DNA of 43,954 nt from Halapricum hydrolyticum (GCA_025517565.1 JAOPKD010000024.1:1-43954); one strand, 5' to 3'. Counted from the stretch's first letter, positions 16,769 through 25,286 are shown. Notes: generated by a model not told the origin, from the letters alone. Numbers and translations are program-made.

Positions 16769-17836
16769 TCAATCACCCCTCCGGTAGAACACGATCGCGG
16801 ACTCCAGGACGACCAGCGACGCGAGCGCGGTCGCACCGAGCAGTGCGAAGTAATCGGCGTACAGCCCCAGTGGCACGTCCTTGAGCATCTCGCTGCGGAC
16901 GATGATCGTCGTGTAGTGTAGCGGGACGGCCCTGACGATTTCTTTCCGGATCGGCGAGAAGAAGCCGGCCGGATAGATCAACCCCCCGAACGCGACCAGC
17001 CCGAACAGGACGATCACCGAGAGGAACCGACCGGTCGTCCCGAAGCGGGTCGCGAACATGATCGCCATCGCGACGGCAGCCATCGCGAGGAACGACAGCA
17101 ACAGGGCGGCGACGATCCCAGCCGAGACCGGCGTCATCGCGTAGCCGAGCGCCGCCGTGACCAGCCCGAACGTCACGATGGGCAGCAGCATGAGCAGCGT
17201 GAAGTAAAGCAGCTTCGCCGCGACCAGCGACTCCAGCGAGGAGTCGGTCCGGATGCGCTGGATCGCCCGTGACTCGCTGGCCAGATTGTAGGGGACGTAC
17301 GTGAACGCGAACAGCATCAGCGTCGCGACCAGCAAGATCGGGATCAGGTACTCCGAAAGCGAGCGCGACTCGCCGACGACCGTCCGCTCGACCGTGATCG
17401 ACGTGGATGCGCCCGACTGCAGGCGATAGTTGAGGATGCTCACCATCGCTCTCGAGGGCTGGTCGAATAGCACCATGCTTCCCTCGACCGTGAGGTTCAG
17501 TTGTGACTGCCGGGAGTCGTTCAACACCCCGGGCGGTACAGTGACGACTGCATAGACCTCTTCGCGGTGTAAGGCGTCCATCGCCGCGGCCTCCGAGTCG
17601 TATCGGACCGGCTGGGCGAACGTGACGGTCGCGGCGTCGACGAGTTCGAGACTGCCGTCGTCGGTCGTCTCGTCGCCTGGCACGACTGCGACCGGCGCCT
17701 CCTGGGGGATGACGTGCTGGAACGTGACGCTCGCGTACCCGGCGGTCGCGGGCAACACCAGCAACAACACGACCAGCGCGGCCACGTTGTGCTTGCTCCA
17801 GCGCAGTTCCTTGCGCAGCAGGGCTCGAAGACTCAC
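16769..17836 (-). CDS. ABC-2 type permease
   Basis: Membrane subunit of 355 residues partnering the adjacent ATPase. It has one N-terminal membrane helix (about 17-38), then a long extracytoplasmic domain (about 40-165), then five or six helices (about 168-188, 212-235, 240-262, 268-290, 325-350). This is the layout of the ABC-2 (NosY/CcmB-like or DrrB-like) permeases with a large first external loop. The sequence starts MSLRALLRKELRWSKHN, the usual amphipathic opening. It is the first gene of the two-gene export operon. Confidence 0.9.
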   Translation of the reverse strand: MSLRALLRKELRWSKHNVAALVVLLLVLPATAGYASVTFQHVIPQEAPVAVVPGDETTDDGSLELVDAATVTFAQPVRYDSEAAAMDALHREEVYAVVTVPPGVLNDSRQSQLNLTVEGSMVLFDQPSRAMVSILNYRLQSGASTSITVERTVVGESRSLSEYLIPILLVATLMLFAFTYVPYNLASESRAIQRIRTDSSLESLVAAKLLYFTLLMLLPIVTFGLVTAALGYAMTPVSAGIVAALLLSFLAMAAVAMAIMFATRFGTTGRFLSVIVLFGLVAFGGLIYPAGFFSPIRKEIVRAVPLHYTTIIVRSEMLKDVPLGLYADYFALLGATALASLVVLESAIVFYRRGD

Positions 17837-17932
17837 GACGACTCGTCTGGGAGTGACAGGAGGAGAGTGAAAAGCGTTGGCGGTTCGCTGCGACCGCTGC
17901 TCGCTCCCATCTCTCTGGCTTCCTATCGACTG

Positions 17933-18256
17933 TTACTCGCCGTTCTCGATCGGGCCGTCCCACCCCTCCAGTCCGTCCGCGAGACTCACGACCGGCGTCT
18001 CTTCGATTCCTTCGTAGGAGGCGATCAGTCGGGCGGCCTGGACGCTGGATTCGCCGTGGGGACAGACAGTGACGATCCGATCGGCGTCGCCGTCCAGTTC
18101 GTCGACGCGGTCGACGAGCCGGCCGAACGGCAGGTTCCGGCTGCCGGGGATGTGTCCGTGATCGAACGCTGCAGGTCGACGGATATCCACGATTTCGACG
18201 TCGGCGTCGGAATCGAGCAGATCCGTGAGTCCCGACGCGCTGATTTCGCCATCCAT
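17933..18256 (-). CDS. Rhodanese-domain protein
   Basis: Single-domain rhodanese of 107 residues, a sulfurtransferase or sulfur-carrier module. Typical segments are VEIVDIRRPAAFDHGHIPGSRNLP and the active-site loop starting at Cys65 (TVCPHGESS), then ASYEGIEETPVVSLADGLEGW. The full domain fits from the ATG at 18256; the long in-frame upstream extension overlaps the Nudix gene and has no family match. It is downstream of the Nudix gene on the same strand (71 bases) and may be in its operon. The donor and acceptor of sulfur are unknown. Confidence 0.88.
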   Translation of the reverse strand: MDGEISASGLTDLLDSDADVEIVDIRRPAAFDHGHIPGSRNLPFGRLVDRVDELDGDADRIVTVCPHGESSVQAARLIASYEGIEETPVVSLADGLEGWDGPIENGE

Positions 18257-18327
18257 ACTCGCGATCAGGATCTGCCGCGGGATATCCCCTACGGAAGCGG
18301 ATTCGGCCGGACGGTTCGCGGTCGCGA

Positions 18328-18867
18328 CTACAGCAGTCCTTCCTCTTTCGCGAGCAGCAGCCCTTCGATGGTCGCGTCGTTGGCGGGCGACTCCCGGGCC
18401 CGATCCAGCGCCTCGTCGATCGGGACCGGTCGCACGTCGAGGAACTCGTTGTCGTCGTAGCTCGGTTCGACGGGTTCGAGTCCTTCGGCGAAGACGATCC
18501 CGCGCTTGTGCCGGAGCACGCCCGTCGCCGTCCAAAACGTCTCCAGCAGCGCGGTCCCCGAGGGATCGAAGCCGGCTTCCTCACGGAGTTCGCGCGCGCC
18601 AGCGGTCGTGAACGACTCGCCGTTCTCGACGATTCCCGCGGGGAGTTCCAGACAGTGCTCGCCGATGGCCGGGCGGTACTGCTCGACCATCACGACGGTG
18701 TCGTCGGTCACGGGCACGACGACTGCGGCGGGCGGCAACTCCGCCCAGTAGTAGCGCTTTCGCGAGCCGTCGGGCTGCTCGACGAGGTCGTAGCCGCCGG
18801 TGTACCAGCCGGTTTCGTACTCGATTTCCGATTCGATGACCGGCCAGTCGTGCGTGTCGTTGCTCAT
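18328..18867 (-). CDS. Nudix hydrolase, ADP-ribose-pyrophosphatase-like
   Basis: Nudix enzyme of 179 residues hydrolysing a nucleoside diphosphate linked to another moiety, probably ADP-ribose or a similar sugar nucleotide. The Nudix box is complete: GIVENGESFTTAGARELREEAGF, about residues 77-99, with all metal-binding Glu residues. The preceding VVMVEQYRPAIGEHCLELPAG is typical of the ADP-ribose group. Its ATG overlaps the stop of the upstream membrane-anchored hypothetical gene (ATGA), so the two are coupled. The rhodanese gene follows on the same strand. Confidence 0.92.
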   Translation of the reverse strand: MSNDTHDWPVIESEIEYETGWYTGGYDLVEQPDGSRKRYYWAELPPAAVVVPVTDDTVVMVEQYRPAIGEHCLELPAGIVENGESFTTAGARELREEAGFDPSGTALLETFWTATGVLRHKRGIVFAEGLEPVEPSYDDNEFLDVRPVPIDEALDRARESPANDATIEGLLLAKEEGLL

Positions 18868-19298
18868 GGTCGTTGTGTCACGTTCAGGCGGTAAAACGTC
18901 ACGTTCTCGCCACCGGTCGCGTTCGCCCGGACGTAGACCGCGTCGCCGTCGGTCGCGCCGGGATAGTTCGAGCGGAGCGCGTTCAACTCGTCGAACGGTG
19001 AGTGGGTGAACGCTCCCTTGATCCCGACGGGCCCGCGCCAGTACGGTTCGGAATACCCCGTCCCGTTTGTCGCGTCGGCCAGCGCGGCTGTGGTGTATTC
19101 GTAGCGGCGCTCCGAGAGGTTCGCCGCTTCGACTGCCGCGGCACGCTGGTCCGCCGTCAACTCGTCCGCATCGGCGTGTGTCGCCGTGAGGTAGTAGGGG
19201 TCGCCGCTCTTGAGCAGTCCCGGCAGCGCGCCGAGCGCCAGCAGGAGGACGACTACTACGAGGACCCCGAGCAGGAAGTTCCGGGCGATCGGTCGCAC
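18864..19298 (-). CDS. Membrane-anchored haloarchaeal protein, unknown function
   Basis: A 144-residue protein with one N-terminal hydrophobic helix (about 8-29) followed by an acidic domain carrying several N-glycosylation-type sequons (NLS, NGT, NAT, NVT). It is therefore probably anchored in the membrane with the body outside. I do not recognise a family. The gene is coupled to the Nudix gene downstream (ATGA overlap) and starts 2 bases after the stop of the next upstream gene, so a tight three-gene unit is likely. Confidence 0.78.
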   Translation of the reverse strand: MRPIARNFLLGVLVVVVLLLALGALPGLLKSGDPYYLTATHADADELTADQRAAAVEAANLSERRYEYTTAALADATNGTGYSEPYWRGPVGIKGAFTHSPFDELNALRSNYPGATDGDAVYVRANATGGENVTFYRLNVTQRP

Positions 19299-19299
19299 G

Positions 19300-19725
19300 T
19301 CACTCCCCCCGCAGGGCGTCCCGGTAGACCTCGCCGAACGCTTGCCGACGGAGCGTCCCGACGGCCGCCTCGCGCTCGGTCTGGAACGTCGCGGCCACGA
19401 CCGTCTCCGCGAAGGGGGCCGCGTGCCAGGCGACCCGTTCGACGTTCTCGCTGCCGATCTCCCGGACCTCGTAGTCGGGACGGTCCGCGCGCCACGCGTC
19501 GAACTCCTCGCGCGTGCCGACCGTCACGGCGAGCGATTCCGCGAACAGGACCTCCCGGGCAGTCTCGACCACCTCGCTGGTGACGCGCTCGCGATACGTC
19601 GTGCGGTCGAGTTCCATGGCTTTCGCGACCTCTCTGACGACCACCTGTGCGGTCGAGCCGAGCGCCTCGTAGCGTTCGCGCGCCGCGTCGAGCGTCTCCG
19701 GCGCGAACCGCCCCTCGCGTTCCAT
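19300..19725 (-). CDS. Conserved haloarchaeal protein, unknown function
   Basis: Soluble 141-residue protein, mixed alpha/beta in appearance, with no membrane segment or metal motif. The sequence opens MEREGRFAPETLDAARERYEALG and ends GEVYRDALRGE. It may be the haloarchaeal family listed as DUF5809 (from memory, not verified). It is the first gene of the unit with the membrane-anchored protein and the Nudix hydrolase, separated by 1-2 bases. Function cannot be inferred. Confidence 0.75.
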   Translation of the reverse strand: MEREGRFAPETLDAARERYEALGSTAQVVVREVAKAMELDRTTYRERVTSEVVETAREVLFAESLAVTVGTREEFDAWRADRPDYEVREIGSENVERVAWHAAPFAETVVAATFQTEREAAVGTLRRQAFGEVYRDALRGE

Positions 19726-19782
19726 GTCTCTCCGTCCGGGCCACAGCGTCTAGTCCGTTTCGCCTCCTGATGGGTACTGGAG

Positions 19783-20154
19783 CTAGTCTCTTTCGTCGTC
19801 CTCGGTCTGCCGGGTCAGTTCTCGCGCTCGCGCGAGTATTTCCCGTGCCTCGTCGTCGAGCGAGTCGCTGTCGAGCGCGTGCTGGCCGGCATCCGGGCGT
19901 CGAGAGACGCCTTCACCGGCCCTGACTTCGGAATCACGCACCTCGTCGATCGGGTGGTCGATGGACTCGACCGCATCGACATCGCGCAGCCGCGCCGCGA
20001 GCCCCTCCGGATCGTCCCCGCCCCAGTCCGGCACGTGCTCGTCGAGCCACGATTCGTGGTCGCCCCCGCGGATGACGGCCGTGAACGCCAGGTGATCCGC
20101 CAGATGCACGGCGTCGGCCTGGACTTCCTCGCACACTGGACAGCGATACGCCAT
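19783..20154 (-). CDS. Haloarchaeal zinc-finger-like acidic protein
   Basis: Protein of 123 residues beginning MAYRCPVCEEVQADAVHLADHL, a CxxC...H...H pattern that would bind zinc like a C2H2 finger, followed by a long acidic, partly disordered tail. It resembles the family listed as DUF5810 (memory, not verified). It sits 57 bases upstream of the previous gene on the same strand and could head that operon. A nucleic-acid or protein-binding role is possible but unproven. Confidence 0.75.
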   Translation of the reverse strand: MAYRCPVCEEVQADAVHLADHLAFTAVIRGGDHESWLDEHVPDWGGDDPEGLAARLRDVDAVESIDHPIDEVRDSEVRAGEGVSRRPDAGQHALDSDSLDDEAREILARARELTRQTEDDERD

Positions 20155-20185
20155 ATCCGATCAGTGGAACGGGCCAGTGATACGA

Positions 20186-20755
20186 CTATTGGCTCGTCGT
20201 ACTCCCGTCACGCTCGAAGGCGTGATAGTACAGGATGCCCAGCGCCGCCCGGCCGTCGCGCAGCTCGCCCTCGCGGACGGCAGCGAGGAGGTCCCCGAAC
20301 GCCGTCGTCGTCACGTCGATCGTCTCGTCGTGATCGAGATCCCGCTGGGCAGTGGGCGCACACTCCTCGGCGAGGAAGTAGTGAAAGACCGTGTCGGCGA
20401 AGCCGTTGGCGGGTTCGACGGTCGTGAGGTGTTCGACCCGTCCAGCCTCGTAGCCCGTCTCCTCGGCGAGTTCGCGCTCGACTGCCGCCGCGGGCTCGTC
20501 GTCGTCGGGTTCGATACCGCCGGCGGGCAGTCCGTAGTTGACCCGCTGGACCGGCTCGCGCCACTCCTCGATGACGACGACCTCGCCGTCGGTCGTGAAC
20601 GGGAGGACGACGACGCTCTCGCCCTCGGCCACGTAATCGAAGTCCGTCTCGGCCCCGTCCGGCAGTCGGACGGTCTCGTTGATCACGTCGAACCCCGGGC
20701 AAGTGTAGACGGTCTCGGCTTCGAGTCGCTCCCAGGAGAGATCGGAATCGGCCAT
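20186..20755 (-). CDS. Nudix hydrolase
   Basis: Second Nudix enzyme of the window, 189 residues. The motif runs GGIEPDDDEPAAAVERELAEETGY (within the length limit: GIEPDDDEPAAAV then RELAEETGY), about residues 78-101; the first Glu of the consensus is Asp here while RELxEE is intact. VVVIEEWREPVQRVNYGLPAG is typical of ADP-ribose-type Nudix enzymes. The start at 20755 (MADSDLSWERLEAETVYTCPGF) matches family N-termini and follows an AAACAAACCC stretch 25-30 bases upstream. It is divergent from gltX. Its substrate is unknown. Confidence 0.9.
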   Translation of the reverse strand: MADSDLSWERLEAETVYTCPGFDVINETVRLPDGAETDFDYVAEGESVVVLPFTTDGEVVVIEEWREPVQRVNYGLPAGGIEPDDDEPAAAVERELAEETGYEAGRVEHLTTVEPANGFADTVFHYFLAEECAPTAQRDLDHDETIDVTTTAFGDLLAAVREGELRDGRAALGILYYHAFERDGSTTSQ

Positions 20756-20833
20756 GGGCGTACTGATTGCCGTGGAAACAAACCCGTTGTGGGTCGCGCG
20801 ACCTCTCGACGGAGGGCGGCCCGAACCCGGGAG

Positions 20834-20842
20834 CGTTTTGAC
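20834..20842 (+). promoter_or_regulatory. TATA-like box of gltX
   Basis: CGTTTTGAC, 27 bases before the ATG at 20865; it supports that start over the in-frame ATG at 20754, which overlaps the divergent Nudix gene. Confidence 0.4.
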
Positions 20843-20864
20843 CCGGCGCCCGCAATCCGACGCT

Positions 20865-22613
20865 ATGGACGAGGAGATCCGCGAACGCGTCGAGGAGGCC
20901 GCCGAAATCGACGCGCTGTTCAACGCCCTCAAACACGACAGCGACGCACAGGTCGGAGCGATCATGGGTCCGCTGATGGGTGACAACCCCGAGTTCCGCG
21001 AGTACGGTGACGAAATCGCGGGCGTCGTCGCGCCCGTCGCCCAGCGGGTCAACGACATGGACGCCGCCGAGAAACGCGACCGGCTCGAAGAACTCGCGCC
21101 CGGGCGTCTCGAGGAACTCGAAAGCGACGACGAGGAGGACGAGCACGCGCTTCCCGACCTTCCCAACGCCGACGACTACGACGAGGTCCGGATGCGCGCC
21201 GCCCCGAATCCCAACGGCCCCTGGCACCTCGGCCACGCCCGGATGCCCGCCGTCATCGGCACCTACAAGGAGCGCTACGACGGTTCCTTCATCGTTCGCT
21301 TCGACGACACCGACCCCGAGACCAAGCGACCGGACCTTGCCGCGTACGACGCGATCCTCGAGGACATCGACTACCTGGGCTTCGATCCTGACGAGGTCTT
21401 GCGGGCCAGCGACCGCCTGGAGACCTACTACGACCACGCCCGAGAGCTGATCGAGCAGGACGGTGCCTACACCTGCACGTGCCCACAGGAGGAGTTCTCC
21501 GATCTCAAGAACAGCGGCGAGGCCTGTCCGCACCGCGAGAAAGACCCCGAACAGACCCGCGAGGAGTTCGAGGCGATGATCGACGGCGAGTACGAGTCGG
21601 GCGAGATCACCCTGCGCGTGAAGACCGACATCACTCACAAGAACCCCGCGCTGCGGGACTGGGTGGCCTTCCGGATGATCGACACCCCACATCCCCGCGA
21701 GGAAGCCAGTGAGTATCGGTGCTGGCCCATGCTGGATTTCCAGAGCGGGATCGACGACCACCTCACGGGCGTCACACACATCATCCGCGGGATCGACCTG
21801 CAGGACTCGGCGAAGCGCCAGCAGTTCGTCTACGATTACTTCGGCTGGGACTATCCCGAGGTGATCCACTGGGGGCACGTCCAGGTCGACGCCTACGACG
21901 TTTCGATGAGTACCTCGACGATCAAGGAGAAAATCGATGCGGGCGAACTCGACGGCTGGGAGGATCCGCGCGCCCCGACGCTGAAGAGTCTCAGACGCCG
22001 CGGGATCAGGGGCGAGGCGATCGTCGACGCGATGGTCGAACTCGGCACCTCGACCAGCAACGTCGATCTGTCGATGTCCGCGATCTACGCGAACAACCGC
22101 GAGTTGATCGACGACGAGGCCGATCGAGCCTTCTTCGTCCGCGATTCTCACGCGGGCGACGACGAGATCGGGCCGGCCGTCGAGAAGCCGGTCGTCGGCG
22201 GCCCCGATGCCGGTCAGCCGCCGGTCCATCCCAACGAGGATCGCGGTCGACGCCGGATTCCCGTCGAGGACGCAGTGCTGGTCGAGGCCGAGGACGTCCC
22301 CGCCGAGGGCGAGCGGGTCTGGTTGAAAGGCTACGGTTGCGTGCGATATACCGGTGACGCGTTCGAGTACACCGACGACGACATCGAGGTCGTCCGGGAG
22401 GGCGACGTCGAGGTGATTCACTGGGTGCCCGCCGAGAGTGCGATTCCGACGCGCCTGCGGACGATGGAGGGCGACGTGACCGGCCACGCAGAGCCCGGAC
22501 TCGCCGATTACGAGCCCGACGACATGCTGCAGTTCGTCCGGGTCGGATTCGTCCGGGTCGATATGCTCCCGGAGGCAGACGACGAACTGGTGGCGTACTT
22601 CGCTCATCCCTGA
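20865..22613 (+). CDS. gltX: Glutamyl-tRNA synthetase (archaeal type)
   Basis: Attaches glutamate to tRNA-Glu, and in archaea usually also to tRNA-Gln for later amidation. The 582-residue protein has an N-terminal acidic helical region (1-100), the class I signature RAAPNPNGPWHLGHAR with HLGH, an active-site segment FDDTDPETKRP, the catalytic loop VSMSTSTIKEKI in place of KMSKS, and a C-terminal beta-barrel anticodon-binding part. The lack of a bacterial-style zinc domain and the beta-barrel C-terminus mark the archaeal/GlnRS-like form. tRNA-Glu(CTC) is encoded further along in the window. The ATG at 20865 is chosen from the promoter spacing and family start. Confidence 0.95.
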   Translation: MDEEIRERVEEAAEIDALFNALKHDSDAQVGAIMGPLMGDNPEFREYGDEIAGVVAPVAQRVNDMDAAEKRDRLEELAPGRLEELESDDEEDEHALPDLPNADDYDEVRMRAAPNPNGPWHLGHARMPAVIGTYKERYDGSFIVRFDDTDPETKRPDLAAYDAILEDIDYLGFDPDEVLRASDRLETYYDHARELIEQDGAYTCTCPQEEFSDLKNSGEACPHREKDPEQTREEFEAMIDGEYESGEITLRVKTDITHKNPALRDWVAFRMIDTPHPREEASEYRCWPMLDFQSGIDDHLTGVTHIIRGIDLQDSAKRQQFVYDYFGWDYPEVIHWGHVQVDAYDVSMSTSTIKEKIDAGELDGWEDPRAPTLKSLRRRGIRGEAIVDAMVELGTSTSNVDLSMSAIYANNRELIDDEADRAFFVRDSHAGDDEIGPAVEKPVVGGPDAGQPPVHPNEDRGRRRIPVEDAVLVEAEDVPAEGERVWLKGYGCVRYTGDAFEYTDDDIEVVREGDVEVIHWVPAESAIPTRLRTMEGDVTGHAEPGLADYEPDDMLQFVRVGFVRVDMLPEADDELVAYFAHP

Positions 22614-22890
22614 CACGACTCGGACGTGCCATCGAGGTGCGGTCAGGACACCGACGCGTAATTCCGGTCAACCGCCGCCAGGATGCCGACGCGCGGTCTC
22701 GTCCGCGCGTCCGGGGAGGAACGGGGCGCGGTAGCGGTGCGGCCGCGGTTAGCGGAAGCGGTGCGGCCGCGATGCGGTTCGTCGCGGCTACGGCGGCCGC
22801 GACTGCGGAAAGCGTCGGCGTAACCCGGGCGGATGCCGCGCAGATCGGCGCGGCACCGCAAGGCGGGCCTGGTGGACATGAAAAGGGCGA
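22614..22890. other. GC-rich spacer with a 24-base-period direct repeat
   Basis: No gene is supported between gltX and the PDCD5-type gene. The unit AGCGGTGCGGCCGCG occurs twice (22734-22748 and 22758-22772), and GGCCGCG recurs shortly after. The open frame across it encodes an Ala/Gly-rich low-complexity peptide. Confidence 0.5.
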
Positions 22891-22936
22891 GGCGGGTGCG
22901 CCAGCACCCGCCGAGGGCTTTCAGGAGAAAGCCTTT
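22891..22936 (+). terminator. Two adjacent hairpins before the PDCD5-type gene
   Basis: The first hairpin is a perfect 9-bp stem GGCGGGTGC/GCACCCGCC with loop GCCA (22891-22912). Three bases later comes GGCTTT/AAAGCC with a six-base loop, followed by TTT (22916-22936). They end 30 bases before the ATG at 22966. They may terminate gltX transcription or act in the leader of the next gene. Confidence 0.4.
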
Positions 22937-22965
22937 CGGGTGCGGAAATCGTACGTGCAGATACA

Positions 22966-23322
22966 ATGAGTGGCGACCCAAGCGACGACGAACTCGAGAA
23001 GCTTCGCCAGGAGAAAATGGAGCAGTTGCGCGACCAGGCCGAAGGCGGTGGCGGCGAGGGCGAGGCCCGACAGGCGGCACAGGAGCAAGCCGAGGCCCAG
23101 CGCAAGGCCTTGCTGCGCCAGCACCTCACCGACGGGGCGCGAAAGCGGCTGAACACGGTCAAGATGTCCAAACCGGAGATCGCCGAGCAGGTCGAACAGC
23201 AGATCGTCGCGCTGGCACAGAGCGGCCGACTGGGCGGCGAACAGATCGACGAGGACCAGATGCGGGATCTGCTCAAGGAACTCACGCCCGACTCGAAGAG
23301 CTTCAACATCCGCCACCGGTGA
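22966..23322 (+). CDS. PDCD5-type DNA-binding protein
   Basis: Archaeal homologue of human PDCD5/TFAR19, a small helical protein reported to bind DNA. The 118-residue sequence has an N-terminal charged helix ([19 protein letters not shown]), a Gly/Glu/Ala/Gln-rich helix and the family core [32 protein letters not shown] with the ending [10 protein letters not shown]. Its full length matches the family. The PP-loop ATPase gene starts one base after its stop codon, so they form an operon. In many archaea ribosomal protein S19e lies directly upstream; here it does not, and the preceding space is repetitive. Confidence 0.93.
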   Translation: MSGDPSDDELEKLRQEKMEQLRDQAEGGGGEGEARQAAQEQAEAQRKALLRQHLTDGARKRLNTVKMSKPEIAEQVEQQIVALAQSGRLGGEQIDEDQMRDLLKELTPDSKSFNIRHR

Positions 23323-23323
23323 G

Positions 23324-23914
23324 ATGGACGCAGCCGTCTGTTTTAGCGGTGGCAAGGACTCGTCGCTGGCGGCGTTACTCCTCGATCCGTTCTACGACGT
23401 GACGCTCGTCTGTGCGACCGCTGGCCTCGCCGACAGCGCCGTCCACGCGCGAGAAGCGGCCGGGGATCTCGGCTTCCCCTTCGAACGGGTCGAACTCGAG
23501 GAGTCCGTCGTCCGCGAGGCGACCGAACAGGTCGTCGCCGACGGGTTCCCGCGCAACGGGATCCAGGCGATCCACGAGCACGTGCTCGAAGAAGTCGCTG
23601 GGCTCGATTACGACGCCGTCGCCGACGGCACACGACGGGACGATCGCGTGCCGACGATCCCGCGTGCGTTCGCCCAGAGCCTGGAAGACCGCCACGGGGT
23701 CGACTACCTCTCGCCGCTGACTGGATTCGGCCGCGGGGCCGTCGATCGGCTCGTCGAAACGCACCTCGATGTGGAGTCCGGGCCGAGCGAGCAGCTTCCG
23801 AAAGGCGACTACGAGGCGGAGATCCGGGCGGTCATCGCCGAGGAGTACGGCCCGGAAACCGTCAGCGAGTGTTTTCCCGAGCATACACAGACGCGGGTTC
23901 GCGGCCGGCGATGA
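23324..23914 (+). CDS. PP-loop (N-type ATP pyrophosphatase) family protein
   Basis: Protein of 196 residues with the PP-loop SGGKDSS at residues 8-14, which binds ATP and adenylates a substrate in tRNA-thiolation, diphthamide and asparagine-synthase relatives. Later segments ADGTRRDDRVPTIPRAFAQSLE and YLSPLTGFGRGAVDRLV resemble the diphthine-ammonia-ligase/ThiI-like branch, but the protein is shorter than typical Dph6. It is co-transcribed with the PDCD5-type gene (start one base after its stop). The reaction is unknown; an RNA- or translation-related modification is a reasonable guess from context. Confidence 0.83.
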   Translation: MDAAVCFSGGKDSSLAALLLDPFYDVTLVCATAGLADSAVHAREAAGDLGFPFERVELEESVVREATEQVVADGFPRNGIQAIHEHVLEEVAGLDYDAVADGTRRDDRVPTIPRAFAQSLEDRHGVDYLSPLTGFGRGAVDRLVETHLDVESGPSEQLPKGDYEAEIRAVIAEEYGPETVSECFPEHTQTRVRGRR

Positions 23915-23981
23915 TCTCGCGAGCACAGACCTCGCGACTGCGGAACGGTCGTCTCACGATCGTGGTCGGAGAAGTGGAAAG

Positions 23982-23989
23982 GTGTAAGT
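23982..23989 (+). promoter_or_regulatory. TATA-like box of atpD
   Basis: GTGTAAGT after the purine-rich GGAAAG, centred about 29 bases before the ATG at 24015. Confidence 0.4.
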
Positions 23990-24014
23990 CACCGTAGCCG
24001 GAACTAGCGCGCAA

Positions 24015-24695
24015 ATGGCCACGGACGTCAAACCAACCCGGAAGAACCTCATGGCGATCGAGGACCGGATCGAACTCTCCGAGCGAGGCCACGACACCCT
24101 TGAGAAGAAGCGCGACGGCCTCATCATGGAGTTTATGGACATCCTGGATCAGGCACAGGACGTCCGATCGGAGCTAGAGGATACCTACGACAGGGCCCAG
24201 CAACGGCTGGACATGGCGCGGGCGATGGACGGCGACGTCGCCGTTCGCGGGGCGGCAGCAGCCCTGAAGGAACACCCCGAGATCACGACCCAGTCGAAGA
24301 ACATCATGGGCGTCGTCGTCCCCCAGATCGAATCGACGCGCGTGCGTAAGAGCCTCGATCAGCGCGGCTACGGCGTGCTCGGGACGTCCAGCCGGATCGA
24401 CGCCGCGGCCGAGGCCTACGAGGAACTGCTCGAACAGATCATCCTCGCTGCGGAAGTCGAGACCGCGATGAAGGAACTGCTCGACGAGATCGAAACCACC
24501 AAGCGCCGCGTCAACGCCCTGGAGTTCAAGCTGCTGCCCGAACTCCACTCGAACAAGGAGTACATCGAGCAGAAACTCGAAGAGCAGGAACGCGAAGAGA
24601 TCTTCCGAATGAAAAAGATCAAAGACAAGAAAGAGGCCCAGGAACGAGCCGAGCGTGAAGCCGCCGAAGCCGAATCTGTCTCTGCTGACGACTGA
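24015..24695 (+). CDS. atpD: A-type ATP synthase subunit D
   Basis: Central-stalk subunit of the archaeal A1Ao ATP synthase, linking the catalytic head to the rotor. The 226-residue sequence [36 protein letters not shown] is the family N-terminal coiled coil, followed by the globular middle ([17 protein letters not shown]) and a C-terminal coiled coil ([16 protein letters not shown]...) with an acidic tail. The gene stands alone, separate from the main ATPase operon, which is common in haloarchaea. The stop codon lies inside the first unit of a 21-base tandem repeat. Confidence 0.96.
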   Translation: MATDVKPTRKNLMAIEDRIELSERGHDTLEKKRDGLIMEFMDILDQAQDVRSELEDTYDRAQQRLDMARAMDGDVAVRGAAAALKEHPEITTQSKNIMGVVVPQIESTRVRKSLDQRGYGVLGTSSRIDAAAEAYEELLEQIILAAEVETAMKELLDEIETTKRRVNALEFKLLPELHSNKEYIEQKLEEQEREEIFRMKKIKDKKEAQERAEREAAEAESVSADD

Positions 24696-24731
24696 ACTGC
24701 CCCTGCTGACGACTGAACTGCCCCTACTGAC
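24683..24731. repeat. 21-base tandem repeat covering the atpD stop codon
   Basis: The unit tgctgacgactgaactgcccc occurs at 24683-24703 and again at 24704-24724, with a partial, mutated copy (tactgac) at 24725-24731. The period is a multiple of three, so the reading frame and its TGA stop are both duplicated just behind the real stop. It looks like a replication-slippage product. Confidence 0.9.
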
Positions 24732-24758
24732 GGCCGACCGATCGCGGCCGACGGTCGA

Positions 24759-25286
24759 TCACTGTTTTGCGAGCGCGTCGACCAGTACGCGACAGTACTC
24801 GGGGATGTCGGCGACGACACGACCCCAGATCAGATTGCCGTCGCGGAACGCCGGCTCGTCGACCCAGGTCGCCCCGGCGTTTTCCAGGTCGTCTTTGATG
24901 CCGCGCGACCCCGTCGCGTCCGACCCCTCGACGATGCCCGCGGAGATGCCGACCAGCCCGGCGTGACAGATCATCCCGACGATCTTGTGATCCTCGTAGA
25001 CCCCGCGGACGAGCTCGAGTACGGACTCGTCTCTGCGGATCTTGTCGGGTGCCCAGCCGCCGGGGATGAGGACCGCGTCCACCTCGTCCGGATCGACGTC
25101 CGCGGCCGCGAGATCGGTCTCGGCGGTGAGCCCGCCGCTCTTGCTCGTGTACTCGACGCCGGCGTCCGTCCCGACGACGTCGATCTGTGCACCCTCTTCT
25201 TGCATGCGCATGTACACGGCCCAGAATTCCAGATCCTCGTATCCGGGGCCGACTAACATGGCAATTCGTTTGTCTTCAAGTTGCAT
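24759..25286 (-). CDS. DJ-1/PfpI family protein
   Basis: Class I glutamine-amidotransferase-like protein of 175 residues, of the PfpI/YhbO group of proposed proteases or deglycases acting on damaged proteins. The catalytic Cys107 is in the elbow MICHAG, followed by His108; the conserved Glu is in GYEDLE (residue 17) near the N-terminus. The sequence GPGYEDLEFWAVYMRMQEEG is typical. Length fits the family. It converges with atpD, and the gene upstream points away, so it is monocistronic. Stress protection is inferred from the family. Confidence 0.92.
   Translation of the reverse strand: MQLEDKRIAMLVGPGYEDLEFWAVYMRMQEEGAQIDVVGTDAGVEYTSKSGGLTAETDLAAADVDPDEVDAVLIPGGWAPDKIRRDESVLELVRGVYEDHKIVGMICHAGLVGISAGIVEGSDATGSRGIKDDLENAGATWVDEPAFRDGNLIWGRVVADIPEYCRVLVDALAKQ

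Noticed and set aside
20208..22616. 802-residue frame antisense to gltX
   Set aside because: Shadow frame; gltX carries all synthetase motifs.
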